Of a DNA stretch of 64,000 bases, positions 53,178 to 63,300 are shown piece by piece. Origin of the DNA: Planctomycetaceae bacterium (GTDB lineage: Bacteria > Planctomycetota > Planctomycetia > Planctomycetales > Planctomycetaceae). Under the pieces are notes generated by a model. The model made no database searches, was not told the DNA's origin, and worked only from the letters and a program-made list of their open reading frames with translations. The first letter of the stretch is position 1. The number at the start of each line of letters is the position of its first letter. A program made the translations under genes and the position numbers. The stretch covers positions 272,520-336,519 of the forward strand of contig JAHBXV010000001.1 in the NCBI GenBank assembly GCA_019636285.1, given 5' to 3'.

Positions 53178-54410
53178 TCACTTCACGAACGGAAATAGCA
53201 ACAACCCCACGATAGCGGCACCCAGGACAACCACTGGTTCCGGAAGTTTCTTGAACTTGTAGAGCAGTCCAACGGTTACTAGTAGAATGATGATCTTGGG
53301 GTATTCCGGCGACCAGCCATCAACGAAGACTGTCCGGCGTCCCAGCACAATGCAGGCTCCAGCAATCGCACCGATTGCAGCGGCGGTGACACCATCGACG
53401 AATGCCACGATGCCTGGCCGTTTGCCGTGCTTCTTGAAATACGGCGCGGGAATGATTGTGAACAGGTAACACGGGAGAAAGGTGGCAAGTGCGGCGACGG
53501 AGGCTCCCGTGAAACCAGTCCAGAAATCCGTACCTCGTCCAGTGACGATGTACCCAATAAAACCGACGGTAATCACGACGGGGCCGGGAGTAATCATCGC
53601 CACTGCCACCGCGTCGAGAAACTCCTGATCGTTGAGCCAGCCATACTCTTTGACGACGCCACCATACAGAAATGGCACGATCGCCAATCCGCTGCCGAAC
53701 ACGAACGCTCCGGCCTTGGTGAAGAAAAGCGCGATCTGCGTCAGCATTTCATTGAGCGATTCCTGCGCTGCGTGAGTCGTGGCGAGCAGAAAAGGGGGAG
53801 CCAAGCATGGCGAGACCGCGTTCGGTTTCACTCGCGGTGGCGTGCGAATCGCCCAGACAACGACCCCTGAGCCAAGAAACAGCCAGATGCTTTCCGACTC
53901 CGTGATGATCGTCGCGGCAGCGCTGGCCAGGTAGATCCCCCAAAGGAACACGTCCCGGCCAATGGTCTTCTGAGTCAGCTTGTACGCGCTGATTGAGATA
54001 ATTCCGATGACTGCCGCGCCGACGCCGTAAAACACGGCCTGCATCCAACTGATGCCGCCGAATTCCACGTAGGCCCAGCCAAGGGCCAGCACCATCAGAA
54101 ATGACGGTAACACGAAAGCCCCGCCAACGAGCGTCGCCCCCAGCACGCCATGGTGGACGTAGCCCAGGTAGATCGCGAGTTGAGCCGCGAGCGGCCCCGG
54201 CATGATCTGGGCTAGCGTCAACCCCTCTTTGTATTCGGCCTCGGAAATCCAGTTCCGACGTTCGACCAGATCACGGTGCATGTAGCCGACGAGAGCCACC
54301 GGGCCGCCAAACCCAACCGTACCAAGTTGCAGGAAATATCGGACGAGTTGACCGATTGCATACGGATGGCTACATGGAACTTCTGGCGAATTCTGTGCTT
54401 CAATCTCCAA
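53178..54410 (-). CDS. chrA: Chromate transporter ChrA, two-domain form
   Basis: The frame is open from 54482, with an ATG at 54452. I favour the TTG at 54410 because GGAGGG lies seven bases upstream and nothing resembling a ribosome site precedes the ATG. The 410-residue product has two CHR halves: LGTVGFGGPVALVGYM and AQIMPGPLAAQLAIYLGY in the first, and FGSGLAIVPFLYGGVV and MITPGPVVITVGFIGY in the second. Eleven or so membrane helices are visible. It is a long-chain ChrA that exports chromate by proton antiport, as known for the family. It heads the operon with the split ChrB. Confidence 0.88.
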   Translation of the reverse strand: MEIEAQNSPEVPCSHPYAIGQLVRYFLQLGTVGFGGPVALVGYMHRDLVERRNWISEAEYKEGLTLAQIMPGPLAAQLAIYLGYVHHGVLGATLVGGAFVLPSFLMVLALGWAYVEFGGISWMQAVFYGVGAAVIGIISISAYKLTQKTIGRDVFLWGIYLASAAATIITESESIWLFLGSGVVVWAIRTPPRVKPNAVSPCLAPPFLLATTHAAQESLNEMLTQIALFFTKAGAFVFGSGLAIVPFLYGGVVKEYGWLNDQEFLDAVAVAMITPGPVVITVGFIGYIVTGRGTDFWTGFTGASVAALATFLPCYLFTIIPAPYFKKHGKRPGIVAFVDGVTAAAIGAIAGACIVLGRRTVFVDGWSPEYPKIIILLVTVGLLYKFKKLPEPVVVLGAAIVGLLLFPFVK

Positions 54411-54426
54411 TGCCGGCCCTCCAAAA

Positions 54427-54444
54427 ATGTAACCATGGTTACAT
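54427..54444. promoter_or_regulatory. Perfect 18-bp palindrome, candidate operator of the chr operon
   Basis: ATGTAACCATGGTTACAT is a perfect palindrome. It lies between a promoter-like pair (54451-54478) and the ribosome site at 54418-54423, close to where a transcript from that promoter would begin. If ChrA starts at the TTG at 54410, the palindrome is untranslated and well placed for a repressor. The binding protein is unknown; ChrB is a candidate. Confidence 0.6.
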
Positions 54445-54450
54445 GATTTC

Positions 54451-54478
54451 ATCTTAGCGTGCCGGTGTGAATCCGCAA
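54451..54478 (-). promoter_or_regulatory. Candidate promoter of the chr operon
   Basis: On the minus strand TTGCGG and TAAGAT are separated by 16 bp, each matching the vegetative consensus at about four of six positions. The predicted start of transcription would fall next to the 18-bp palindrome and downstream of the ATG at 54452, supporting the TTG start of chrA. Confidence 0.35.
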
Positions 54479-54672
54479 GCATTGAGTCATTCGCATGGCC
54501 GATCCAATGCTCGCTTGAGCCGGGACGTGCTGAAAATGACTTGGTGAATGGATGACAAGAACTGCCGCGAGACTAGTACTCTTCAGTTCAGATGTCCGTT
54601 CGTGCCCGCCGGAAGTATTCTCAGCGTGAAGTGTCGACAAACAGGCCAATTCGGGAACACGGAGGTGTCACC

Positions 54673-55230
54673 ATGCCCACCGAACGCGAAAAAATGCTGG
54701 GGGGAGAACTCTACAACCCACTGGATCCGGAACTGGTCGCCGCGCGGGACCGGGCTCGCGACCTGTGTCAGGATCTCAATGCCACGCGCGAGTCCCAGCA
54801 GGAGGAGCGTCGGCGCATCTTGCGCGAGCTTCTGGGAGCCGGGGGCGAGGATGTCTGGTTGCAACCCCCGTTCTTCTGCGACTACGGATCCAACATTTCC
54901 CTGGGCAAGAAATGTTTTTTCAACTTCAACTGCATCGTCCTCGACGTCTGCCAGGTGACGATCGGGGATCACGTCCTGTTCGGACCAGCCGTGCAGATTT
55001 ACACGGCCACGCATCCCTTGAACGCCGAGCTACGACGTCGGCAGGAGTACGCGAAACCCATTACGATTGGTTCCGACGTGTGGGTGGGAGGCGGGGCGAT
55101 CATCTGTCCCGGCGTGACGATCGGTTCGCGATCTGTCATCGGTGCCGGCAGCGTGGTCACGCGAGACATCCCCGAAGGAGTCTTCGCCGCCGGCAACCCC
55201 TGCCGGGTGATTCGGGAGATTACTGAATAG
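54673..55230 (+). CDS. Maltose/galactoside O-acetyltransferase family protein
   Basis: GGAGGTG six bases before the ATG at 54673 makes the start clear; frame upstream is ignored. The 185-residue protein has the N-terminal Mac domain REKMLGGELYNPLDPELVAARDRARDLC. The left-handed beta-helix follows: PFFCDYGSNISLGKKCFFNF, IVLDVCQVTIGDHVLFGP, VQIYTATHPL with the catalytic His, then ITIGSDVWVGGGAIICPGV. It acetylates the C6 hydroxyl of a sugar using acetyl-CoA. It stands alone, 190 bp from the divergent chr operon. Confidence 0.91.
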   Translation: MPTEREKMLGGELYNPLDPELVAARDRARDLCQDLNATRESQQEERRRILRELLGAGGEDVWLQPPFFCDYGSNISLGKKCFFNFNCIVLDVCQVTIGDHVLFGPAVQIYTATHPLNAELRRRQEYAKPITIGSDVWVGGGAIICPGVTIGSRSVIGAGSVVTRDIPEGVFAAGNPCRVIREITE

Positions 55231-55381
55231 GACGCCGTCTTCGTGCCGCGACACGGCTTAATTTTGTGTCCCCACCTTGCACAATCTCCTGTTTGGGTCC
55301 GAGTCCGATACGGTATTCTTGGAGATTGAGGGGCCGCGTCGACGATTGCGGTCGATCTCGAAGTCACGCGAGGTTCGTCAC

Positions 55382-56011
55382 ATGTCAGCCCGAGCCATAC
55401 TCCTAACCATGCTCTTTGGCGGAATTGCGTTCGCTGGGGTAGGAGGCCTCTTTGGGGCTGCCCTGGGAACCTTCGTGCCGGGTTACTACCGAACTGTTTT
55501 CGCCACTGGCAGATTGCCGGGCTTCAATCCGATTCAGCTTGGGATTGGCCTCGGAGTGACCCAAGGGCTCGCGATGGGGCTGGCCTTGTCAATCTGCGCC
55601 GCGGCCATTCAGACAGGGCGCGACATTTACCTCGGAACCCACACACCCGGAACCCCTGGCCCAGCCAGCCCGCGGCGAAATCGAAGCTGGATGATCCATA
55701 CCGTCTGGGGACTTACTGTCTTGATTCTGGCAGCGATCGTCGGAACGGTAACGTTCGTGGCGGGAGGAATTGTCGGCCAGCAACAACTCTATCAGGCGTG
55801 GACCGAGCGTAAGCTCGAAACGCTCGCTCCGATTCTGTCGGCCGACGATTATCGAAGGGTCGCGCCCGAGTCTTCCTCGGCTGCGAATATCTACCTGACC
55901 GGCACGGTCGAGAATCACACCGTGTATCGTTCTTTACGTCAGGAACTGACTCTCGCATTTGGAGTCGCGGCAGCCGACGAAATGATCGGAAACATCAAAG
56001 TCGCCCAGTGA
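55382..56011 (+). CDS. Membrane protein of unknown function, three helices
   Basis: GAGG lies eight bases before the ATG at 55382; the longer frame upstream has no support. The 209-residue product has hydrophobic segments at about 4-30 (ILLTMLFGGIAFAGVGGLFGAALG), 50-72 (IQLGIGLGVTQGLAMGLALSIC) and 108-130 (VWGLTVLILAAIVGTVTFVAGG). A C-terminal extracytoplasmic domain of about 75 residues follows (LYQAWTERKLETLAPIL, then EMIGNIKVAQ). Helices 1 and 2 are Gly-rich, as in packed glycine-zipper helices. I do not recognise a family. Confidence 0.7.
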   Translation: MSARAILLTMLFGGIAFAGVGGLFGAALGTFVPGYYRTVFATGRLPGFNPIQLGIGLGVTQGLAMGLALSICAAAIQTGRDIYLGTHTPGTPGPASPRRNRSWMIHTVWGLTVLILAAIVGTVTFVAGGIVGQQQLYQAWTERKLETLAPILSADDYRRVAPESSSAANIYLTGTVENHTVYRSLRQELTLAFGVAAADEMIGNIKVAQ

Positions 56012-56244
56012 TTTCTGAAGGAACGTTTGTAGATGAGCCAGGGTTTCCGGCTCGGGAAGCCGTCTTATCCATCAAAACTGGTTTCCCACTGGCTCGGACG
56101 AGGGAAGGAAAGCGGTTCTGTTCGCCTGCGATTGCCCTTGGGGCAACTGTCGATCACAATAGAGGTTGACCGCCACCACGGATGGGGCCACGACCGACCC
56201 GCGTTTCAAGCTGCCGAGGCGAGAAACGGCGAAGGAAGAACACG

Positions 56245-57204
56245 ATGAAGAGCCTGAAGAACATTCTTGTCGGACTCGACATTCACCACGGCGATCGCCT
56301 CGCGTCGACGCTCGTCAATCCGTCGACGCAGGCGGCGCTCGAGCAGGCGGTGGAACTGGCATCGAAGAGCGGAGCAACGCTCACCCTGTGCACGGTTCTG
56401 GAAATCTCCGAGCAGGCCGCCCATCTGATCGAACTCGACCATCAGAACCTGCGCAAAACCGTCGAGGACACGGCCCACGAAGTCCTGGCCCGCATCGCGT
56501 CGAATCTTTCGGCCCAGGGCATCACCGTCAAGACGGTCGTCCGCATCGGCAACTGCGATGACGAGATGATCCGGCAGATCATCGACGGCGGTCACGATCT
56601 GGTGGTGACGGGTTCTCGGAACCGATCCGCTGCCACGCGACTGCTTTTTGGAAGCACCGCGCAGAAGCTGATCCGCTTCTCTCCCTGCCCCGTCTGGGTG
56701 TGCAAGCCGGGCGAAGTTCGCGAAGTCCGGGAAGTTCTAGTCGCGAGCGATTTGAGCGAAACAGCCGGACTCGCGGTCACCATGGCGGCCGACGTGGCAC
56801 GCATTCTGGGAGCCAAGCTGTTTGCCGTGCATGCCCTCGAATTCCCCTTCGAGACCTACCTGCGCACGGCGGGCGTTTCTCAGACCGAGGTCGACAAGTA
56901 CCGGGCCAATCTTCACGCCGAGGCCAAGCAGGGCCTGGAAGATCAATTGACCGTCGCCGATTACCGGACGCTGCCGCATGGCGTGCAGGTGCATGTCCTG
57001 GAAGGTTCGCCCGACGAAGTGGTGCCGAAGTTCATCGACGAAAACGAAATCGACGTCGTCGTGATTGGTACGCACGGGCGTCGCGGTTTGACGCGGATGA
57101 TGCTGGGCAACACGGCCGAGCGACTCTTGCCGTACATTCGTGCTTCGCTTCTGGCGGTGAAACCGGCAGGGTTCGTCAGCCCGCTTCAGGATGGATCGAA
57201 CTGA
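56245..57204 (+). CDS. Tandem universal stress protein
   Basis: GAAGGAAG precedes the ATG at 56245. The 319-residue protein has two Usp domains (about 1-152 and 158-312). Both have the beta1 strand (NILVGLDI; EVLVASDLS). The C-terminal domain has the full ATP-binding motif GTHGRRGLTRMMLGNTAERLL (G-x2-G-x9-G-N/S). In the N-terminal domain it reads GSRNRSAATRLLFGSTAQKL, which keeps the final GS but loses the second Gly, so only one domain may bind ATP. Tandem Usp proteins support survival under stress such as starvation or hypoxia. The next gene starts 136 bp downstream. Confidence 0.9.
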   Translation: MKSLKNILVGLDIHHGDRLASTLVNPSTQAALEQAVELASKSGATLTLCTVLEISEQAAHLIELDHQNLRKTVEDTAHEVLARIASNLSAQGITVKTVVRIGNCDDEMIRQIIDGGHDLVVTGSRNRSAATRLLFGSTAQKLIRFSPCPVWVCKPGEVREVREVLVASDLSETAGLAVTMAADVARILGAKLFAVHALEFPFETYLRTAGVSQTEVDKYRANLHAEAKQGLEDQLTVADYRTLPHGVQVHVLEGSPDEVVPKFIDENEIDVVVIGTHGRRGLTRMMLGNTAERLLPYIRASLLAVKPAGFVSPLQDGSN

Positions 57205-57339
57205 CGAGGCGGGCTCGGAAAAAGCCGCGAGTTGCGGTCGCCGGATACCGTTGGAGGATCGTTTCCGCCGCGGCAAAAACAAGAATTCGCCGCGGCGGCG
57301 GTCCGACGACGGGGCCTTCCAACAGACTGTTCGCGATCC

Positions 57340-58740
57340 ATGTCCACGGCCCAAGATGTCTTCCTCCGACAGCCTCGTACCGCCCGGGAAGTGGCCTGGT
57401 GCGCCCTGGAGGCATGGCGAACGAATGGGGCGCGCCTGCGCGACGTGCTGCCCACGCTCATGACCGATGCCCGCCTGTCGCGCGCGGACCGTGCCTTCGC
57501 CAACGAACTGGCCGTTTCGACGCTCCGGCGGCAGGCCACGCTCGATGCGCTCCTGGCCCATTGTGTCAGCCGCCCGCGCGAACAGGTCGAGCCGGAACTC
57601 TGGCAGGTTTTGCGGCTGGGGGCGTGTCAGATCGCTCTGTTGACGGGCGTACCACCGCATGCCGCCGTCAACGAAACCGTCGCGCTGGCCAAGCGCTGCC
57701 GCGAACGTTGGGCGGGGTTCGTGAACGGCATCCTGCGGAGACTATTGCGCCTCGCGGACGCCTCGCCGAAGACAACCGACGGCCCATCCGCCGATGCATT
57801 CCTCCTGGGTTTCCATGAGTTTCGGCGAGTGGCGGAGCCTGTTTTCCCCAGACCCGACGACAATCCGTCAGCCTACTGGGCAGAGAGCGGCAGTATTCCC
57901 GAGTGGCTGATCGCCCGCTGGCTGAAGAGGTGGGAGACCAAGACGCTGCAGCAGGTCATCGCGGCCAGCAATCGACCCGCTTCGGTCACCATTCGCGCCA
58001 ATCAGGTCCACATTCCGCGCGACAGCCTGATTGCCGTCCTGGAACATCACGACATTGCCTGTTCGGCCACGACCCACCCGGATGGAATTCGCCTGCATCA
58101 GAGCGGCCGCATCGAGGATCTGCCGGGCTTCGACGAAGGCTGGTTCTCCGTGCAGGATGAGACGGCGATGGAAGCCGCGCGGCGTCTCTCGCCCAGGCCG
58201 GGCGAACGCTTCTGGGATGTGTGCGCGGCCCCCGGAACCAAGGCCACCCACCTGGCCGAACTCCTGGACAATCAGGGACAGGTCATCGCAACCGATGTTC
58301 GTCCCGATCGACTGAAACGGATTCACGAGAATGTGAAGCGACTGTCGCTGCCGTGCCTCAAGGTGCAGTCGCTGTCGCTCGACTGGCACGACGCGCCGGA
58401 AGGTCCGTTTGACGGGATTCTGCTCGATGTCCCCTGCTCCAACACCGGCGTGCTCGCGAAGCGACCCGAAGTCCGCTGGCGGTTGACGCCGGGCGACATC
58501 GAGGAATTGCCGCGATTGCAGGCGAACCTCCTCGACCTGGCGATTTCGCGATTGAAGCCGGACGGTCGGCTGCTTTATTCGACGTGCAGTCTGGAGCCGG
58601 AAGAGAATGAAGGCATCGTCGCGGCGGCCCTATCCCGCCACGCGGGACTTGGCTGCCAGGAACAATCGCTGACTCTTCCCGACAGCGACCGCGACGGCGG
58701 ATTTCAGGCACTTCTGGCCTGGCAAAATTCGGGCCGTTGA
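57340..58740 (+). CDS. rsmB: 16S rRNA (cytosine-967 C5) methyltransferase
   Basis: The 466-residue protein has the RsmB layout: a NusB-like helical domain (about 1-140; AREVAWCALEAW, GACQIALLTGVPPHAAVNETVALAK), a linker, then the Sun/NOL1 methyltransferase. The catalytic domain has motif I DVCAAPGTKATHLAELL, IATDVRPDRLKRI, motif IV DVPCSNTGVLAKRPEVRW and motif VI YSTCSLEPEENE. The two Cys are the release base and the nucleophile of m5C enzymes. It modifies the small-subunit rRNA. Its stop is four bases from the convergent DUF1501 stop. The linker of about 70 residues around 150-220 is longer than usual. Confidence 0.92.
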   Translation: MSTAQDVFLRQPRTAREVAWCALEAWRTNGARLRDVLPTLMTDARLSRADRAFANELAVSTLRRQATLDALLAHCVSRPREQVEPELWQVLRLGACQIALLTGVPPHAAVNETVALAKRCRERWAGFVNGILRRLLRLADASPKTTDGPSADAFLLGFHEFRRVAEPVFPRPDDNPSAYWAESGSIPEWLIARWLKRWETKTLQQVIAASNRPASVTIRANQVHIPRDSLIAVLEHHDIACSATTHPDGIRLHQSGRIEDLPGFDEGWFSVQDETAMEAARRLSPRPGERFWDVCAAPGTKATHLAELLDNQGQVIATDVRPDRLKRIHENVKRLSLPCLKVQSLSLDWHDAPEGPFDGILLDVPCSNTGVLAKRPEVRWRLTPGDIEELPRLQANLLDLAISRLKPDGRLLYSTCSLEPEENEGIVAAALSRHAGLGCQEQSLTLPDSDRDGGFQALLAWQNSGR

Positions 58741-58744
58741 CGGG

Positions 58745-60250
58745 TCAAGCCAGAATGTCCTCCACCACGCGCGCCGGTCGTCCGGCGGTCAGAATCTGTT
58801 CCTGACCGTTGTGGCGGTAGACCAGCTTGTCGTGTTCGAACCCGAAGAGCTTGAGCACGGTCGCCTGGTAATCGTTGGGCGTGACGACATTCACGGCCGC
58901 GCGATGGCCGACTTCGTCGGTCTCGCCATAAACCATGCCCGGTTTCACGCCGCCGCCCGCCATCCAGATGCTGAATCCCTGGCCATTGTGGTCACGGCCT
59001 TTCTGGTCCCCTTCCCCTTCGGTGACGGGCAACCGACCGATTTCTCCGCCCCAATGGACGAGGGTCGTATCGAGCAGGCCGCGCTGTTTGAGATCCATCA
59101 CGAGCGCGGCCGCGGGGCGGTCCGTCCGCTTGGCGATCGAGGGAAGCGCCCCCTTCAGATTCTGATGGTTGTCCCAAGGCTGTCCCGCGAGGAACAACTG
59201 GACAAATCGAACACCCCGTTCCACCAGTCGCCGGGCGATGAGGCAGCGCGTTCCGTATTCCCGAGTCTCGGGATCGTCCAGGCCGTACATCTTCTGCGTG
59301 GCCTCCGTTTCCTGCGAAAGATCGAGCGCATCGGTCGCCGCGATCTGCATGCGGGCAGCCAGTTCGTAGCTGGCAATTCGCGCCTCAAGATCGGCTTCGC
59401 CGGGATGCTGGGCCAGATGCTGGTCGTTCAGAGCCCGCAAGAACGAGAGATTGCGCTGTTGCAACGAACCGGCGACCAGCGAGGGGGGATTCAGGTTCGG
59501 AATCCGCGGTTCCTGCGCGCGGAGCACCGTCCCCTGGAACAGCGGCGGCATAAACCCGTTCGACCAGTTCGTGACCCCGTCCACCGGATGCCCGCCCGGA
59601 TCGACGAGCACCATGTACGCTGGCAGGTTCTGCGTCTCGCAACCCAGAGCATAGGTCAGCCAGGCCCCCAGCGTGGGGCGCCCCAGTACCGCCGGAATTC
59701 CGCCATGGAAATAACGAATCGAGACTTCATGCCCGTTGTGACCGGTATGCATCGAACGGACCAGGGCAATGTCGTCGACGATGGTCCGCAGGTGCGGCAT
59801 CAATTCGGAAATCTCGGTCCCCGCTTCGCCGCACTTCGCGAACGACCACGGGCTGCCAAGCAGTGTCTTGCTCGCCCGGTTGACGAAGCTGTACTGCACG
59901 TCGCCCGAATAGTCCTTGCCGTCCATCCGCTGGAGTTCCGGCTTCGGATCGGTGAGGTCGACGTGCGAGGGGCCACCGTGCATGAACAGCGAAATCATCG
60001 CCTTGGCGCGCGGTTCGGCCGCCGGAGCCTTGGCCTCGAGCGTGAATGATTTCCGTTCGTCGATCGGCTTGAGCGGCTTGGCGAGGAGCTGCTGATCGCG
60101 AAGTAGAGACGCCAGGGCGACCGTACCGATTCCCATGGCATTTTGCGCGAGGAACCCACGTCGACCGACCACGCCGTCGATGCCATTCGTCGGGCAGCCG
60201 CACGCCGCCGATTCCGACGGATCGATCGAGTTCGTTGAATGGAATGTCAT
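58745..60250 (-). CDS. DUF1501 (sulfatase-like) protein, Tat-type leader
   Basis: The ATG at 60250 is used instead of a TTG two codons earlier. The 501-residue protein begins with a long N-region and GRRGFLAQNAMGIGTVALASLL, a Tat-like twin-arginine leader. DUF1501 follows with SLFMHGGPSHVDLTDPKPEL, ISELMPHLRTIVDDIALVRSMHTGHNGHE, and the C-terminal VHWGGEIGRLPVTEGEGDQKGRDHN with GFSIWMAGGGVKPG. The fold resembles alkaline phosphatase/sulfatase. Planctomycetes encode many copies beside PSD1-type cytochrome proteins, as here, where the PSD1 gene lies immediately upstream on the same strand. Its substrate is unknown. Confidence 0.92.
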   Translation of the reverse strand: MTFHSTNSIDPSESAACGCPTNGIDGVVGRRGFLAQNAMGIGTVALASLLRDQQLLAKPLKPIDERKSFTLEAKAPAAEPRAKAMISLFMHGGPSHVDLTDPKPELQRMDGKDYSGDVQYSFVNRASKTLLGSPWSFAKCGEAGTEISELMPHLRTIVDDIALVRSMHTGHNGHEVSIRYFHGGIPAVLGRPTLGAWLTYALGCETQNLPAYMVLVDPGGHPVDGVTNWSNGFMPPLFQGTVLRAQEPRIPNLNPPSLVAGSLQQRNLSFLRALNDQHLAQHPGEADLEARIASYELAARMQIAATDALDLSQETEATQKMYGLDDPETREYGTRCLIARRLVERGVRFVQLFLAGQPWDNHQNLKGALPSIAKRTDRPAAALVMDLKQRGLLDTTLVHWGGEIGRLPVTEGEGDQKGRDHNGQGFSIWMAGGGVKPGMVYGETDEVGHRAAVNVVTPNDYQATVLKLFGFEHDKLVYRHNGQEQILTAGRPARVVEDILA

Positions 60251-60310
60251 GCCCAAGTTTCCCGAAAAGCTTATCCGCCATTGGTCGGCAGCATGGCGAT
60301 ATCTGGTCTG

Positions 60311-63300
60311 TCAGTCCACGTAGAGGAATTCGTTGCTGGCAATCAATTGCTGGCACAGCATGGCGACCGCGCGAACCTGCTGATCGCGAGCCGAGAGCCG
60401 CTTTCCATCGCTTCCAACCGCTCGTGACAGTCCCAAGAGCTGTTCCGCGAGGAATTCGGCCGCCAATTGGCGTTCGTCGCTTGAGGGAGCACGGCTGTAG
60501 ATATCCCGCCAGGCCAGATCGATGACCGGAGCCGTCGGCGGAAGCGTTTCTGCCTGGGATCCCTGAAAGTCCGCGGCTGAATCGTAGGTGAAGTCGTTGC
60601 CATTTGCGGACACCGCGATACGAACCGTCCAGACGAAGGAATCCGTGTTCACGTTTTCCCGGCAGTCCGTGATGAGGTCGATCGTTTCGCCAACTTCGAC
60701 CTCAAAGGCGGCAACATCGGTGGCCACTTGCTGGCTGAAGACCGGCCACTCTCCCAGGAGCCCTCGGCGATCGGAGACGATCCGCCCGCGAACGCCGTCT
60801 CCCGCCATGCCGCCATGATTGAGAACTCCGGAAATCGACACGGAACCCTTCGCCGGGCTGATCCAGCGACGGATGGGGGCGAAGCCGGGATTCGCGCCGG
60901 TGTGTCCCCCCTCGCGACGCAACATCGACCAGCCTGTCGTCTCGGACGGAAGAGCGGTTCCTCCCTGCCAGCGTTCCTCGCTAAAGACTTCGAACGGGTG
61001 AAAGTCCTGCGTCCTCTGAGCTTCGGCGTTGTAACCGCCGTAGCCATAGCGCCAGGGGTTCGGGGCCGGGACAAGCCTTGCCAGAAGATCCGTCGGCAAT
61101 TCAGGCTGCGTCGCGGAGGCTGCTTCTACAAACAGTCGTTCGGCCATCGCCTGCGTCCGGGCAATCACCTGGCTGTTATTCATCATGAGCAGCGACTGCC
61201 CGGCCACCGTCGAGAACGTCCGGCGGTCGCAATTCACGTCCATCACCGGGGCATCGAATGCCGTCAGCATCAAGACCGGCTGAGATCGCTTCTGCTCGAC
61301 GTAAACACTCCGTCGGGGAACCTCGTCCTTGACCACGACCAGACCGGTATCGTCGACCATGACCGGGACGGCTGGCCCGAACGGAGTCCGGTCAAGCACC
61401 CCGGATGCCTGCAACAATCGATCGCGCACGATTTCCGCTTCCAGGCGACGAACGGCCATTCGTCCCAGAAGGCGATTGTCGGCATCGACGGCATCGTGCT
61501 CCAGTCGCCGCGTTGACGCCTGCTGGTAGACATAGGATCGCATGACCATTCGATGGAACGCCTTGAGGCTCCATCCCTGGGCCATGAACTCGTCGGCCAG
61601 CCAGTCGAGCAATTCGGGGTGGGAGGGCAATTCGCCCAATCGACCGAAATCACCGGGCGTGCGCACGAGTCCGTCACCGAAGTGATGCATCCAAAATCGA
61701 TTGACGAGCACCCGCGCCACCAGGGGATGCCGTCCGTTTGTCAGCCACGTGGCATAAGCGAGGCGTCGCCCGGAGGTTGCCAAGTTTGGATCATCCGACG
61801 GCACGTGGAAGGTTTCCCCTTCCGGAGCCGCGACCTGCAAGTCGGCCGGTTCAATCAGCGCCTGCGGCTGACGGTGATCGCCACGATGGAAGAGGTACGT
61901 TGGAGCAATGTTGTTGACGGGCTCGGTGAGTGCTCGGACGAAGTCTTCGACGGGCTTTTTCTGGCGGATTTCCGCGATGCGTTCGTCGAACTTCTTCAAA
62001 TCGTCCGCGGCGGCCTGGTTGTACTGATAGAGCGTGCCGGGGGTGATGTTCGCGCTGGGGCGTTCTTTGAGAAGCTGCTTCTGTTCATCGGTTCGTTGCC
62101 CGTCCGGAGTCTGGACGGCGGTTTTCAGAGTCTCTCGCAGTTCTTCAGGATGCTTTTCAAGCTCTTTTTCCAGCGCTTCGGCAATGTAAGCCGTTTGCTT
62201 GACGGCTCGTTCCTCGGCGACCGTCGCCACCTCCTGCTCGACCGCCGCGGCCTTGGCTCGGTCATCGTCCGTGTACAGGGAGACGCGTCGCTGTTCGGGA
62301 TTGAGCCACGTCTTCCAATTGAGCGAGGGCTCGAAGACCGCTCTGAGGGCGTAGTAGTCCACCTGCGGAATGGGGTCGTAGCGATGGTCATGGCACTGGG
62401 CACACCCCACCGAGAGCCCCAATAGCGAAGTCGAGACGATCTTAATCGTGTCGGCGACGACCTGGTTTCGCGCGAGATCCTGGTCGATCCCGCCCCCAGC
62501 CGTGCCATCAGCCGCCATCCGCAGATAGCCGGTCGCCACGAGGAGTTCGATCTGTTCCGGAGTCAGATTCCGGCGTTCCGGAGGAACCAGTTCGTCTCCG
62601 GCCAACTGTTCGACCAGGAACCGGTCGAACGGTTTGTCCTGGGCAAGCGACCGGATGACGTAATCGCGGTACTTGTAGGCATGGGGGCGGGCACGGTCGT
62701 CCTGGGTCATTCCCTCGGAGTCGGCGTACCCGACGACGTCGAGCCAGTGGCGGCCCCAGCGTTCGCCGTAGTGAGGCGATTCAAGCAACCGATCGATCAG
62801 GGATTGCCAAGCTCCCGGCGATGAATCATTCACGAACGCCGCCACCTCATCGGCAGTCGGGGCAAGGCCAATCAGGTCGAAATACGCCCGACGAATGAGC
62901 GTGGCGCGGTCGGCCGACGGATTCATCGCCAGGCCGTGCGGTTCCAGCTTGGCCAAAATGAAGGCATCGATGGGGGTTTGAACTTGGGAAGCATTGGCAA
63001 CGGCTGGAGCGTCCGGGCGCTGAATGGGCTGAAAGGCCCACCAGGCACGTTCCTCGGGGGTAATTCCCAATCCTGGCGGCAGAGTCTCCGGTTCGGGACG
63101 CAGGGTGCGTGCCCCTTCGGCAATCCACCGTTCCAGAAGCTCCACTTCGTGCGCGGGCATTTTCGCCCCGCTGGGCGGCATTTCGCCTGATTTGACCCGC
63201 TGGACCAATGGGCTTTCCGCTGGCTGACCGGCCACGACCGCGGGGCCGGAGTCGCCACCCTTCTGGTGAAAACGAACCAGCCTGAGGTCGAGACTGCCAC

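Noticed and set aside
56033..56248. 71-codon frame before the tandem Usp gene, with AAGGAACG nearby
   Set aside because: The translation has no recognisable fold and overlaps the Usp start in another frame. It remains a weak possibility but is not supported.
58811..60049. Open frame of 412 codons antisense to the DUF1501 gene
   Set aside because: It lies opposite a well conserved gene and its translation matches no family; it is an artefact of high GC.
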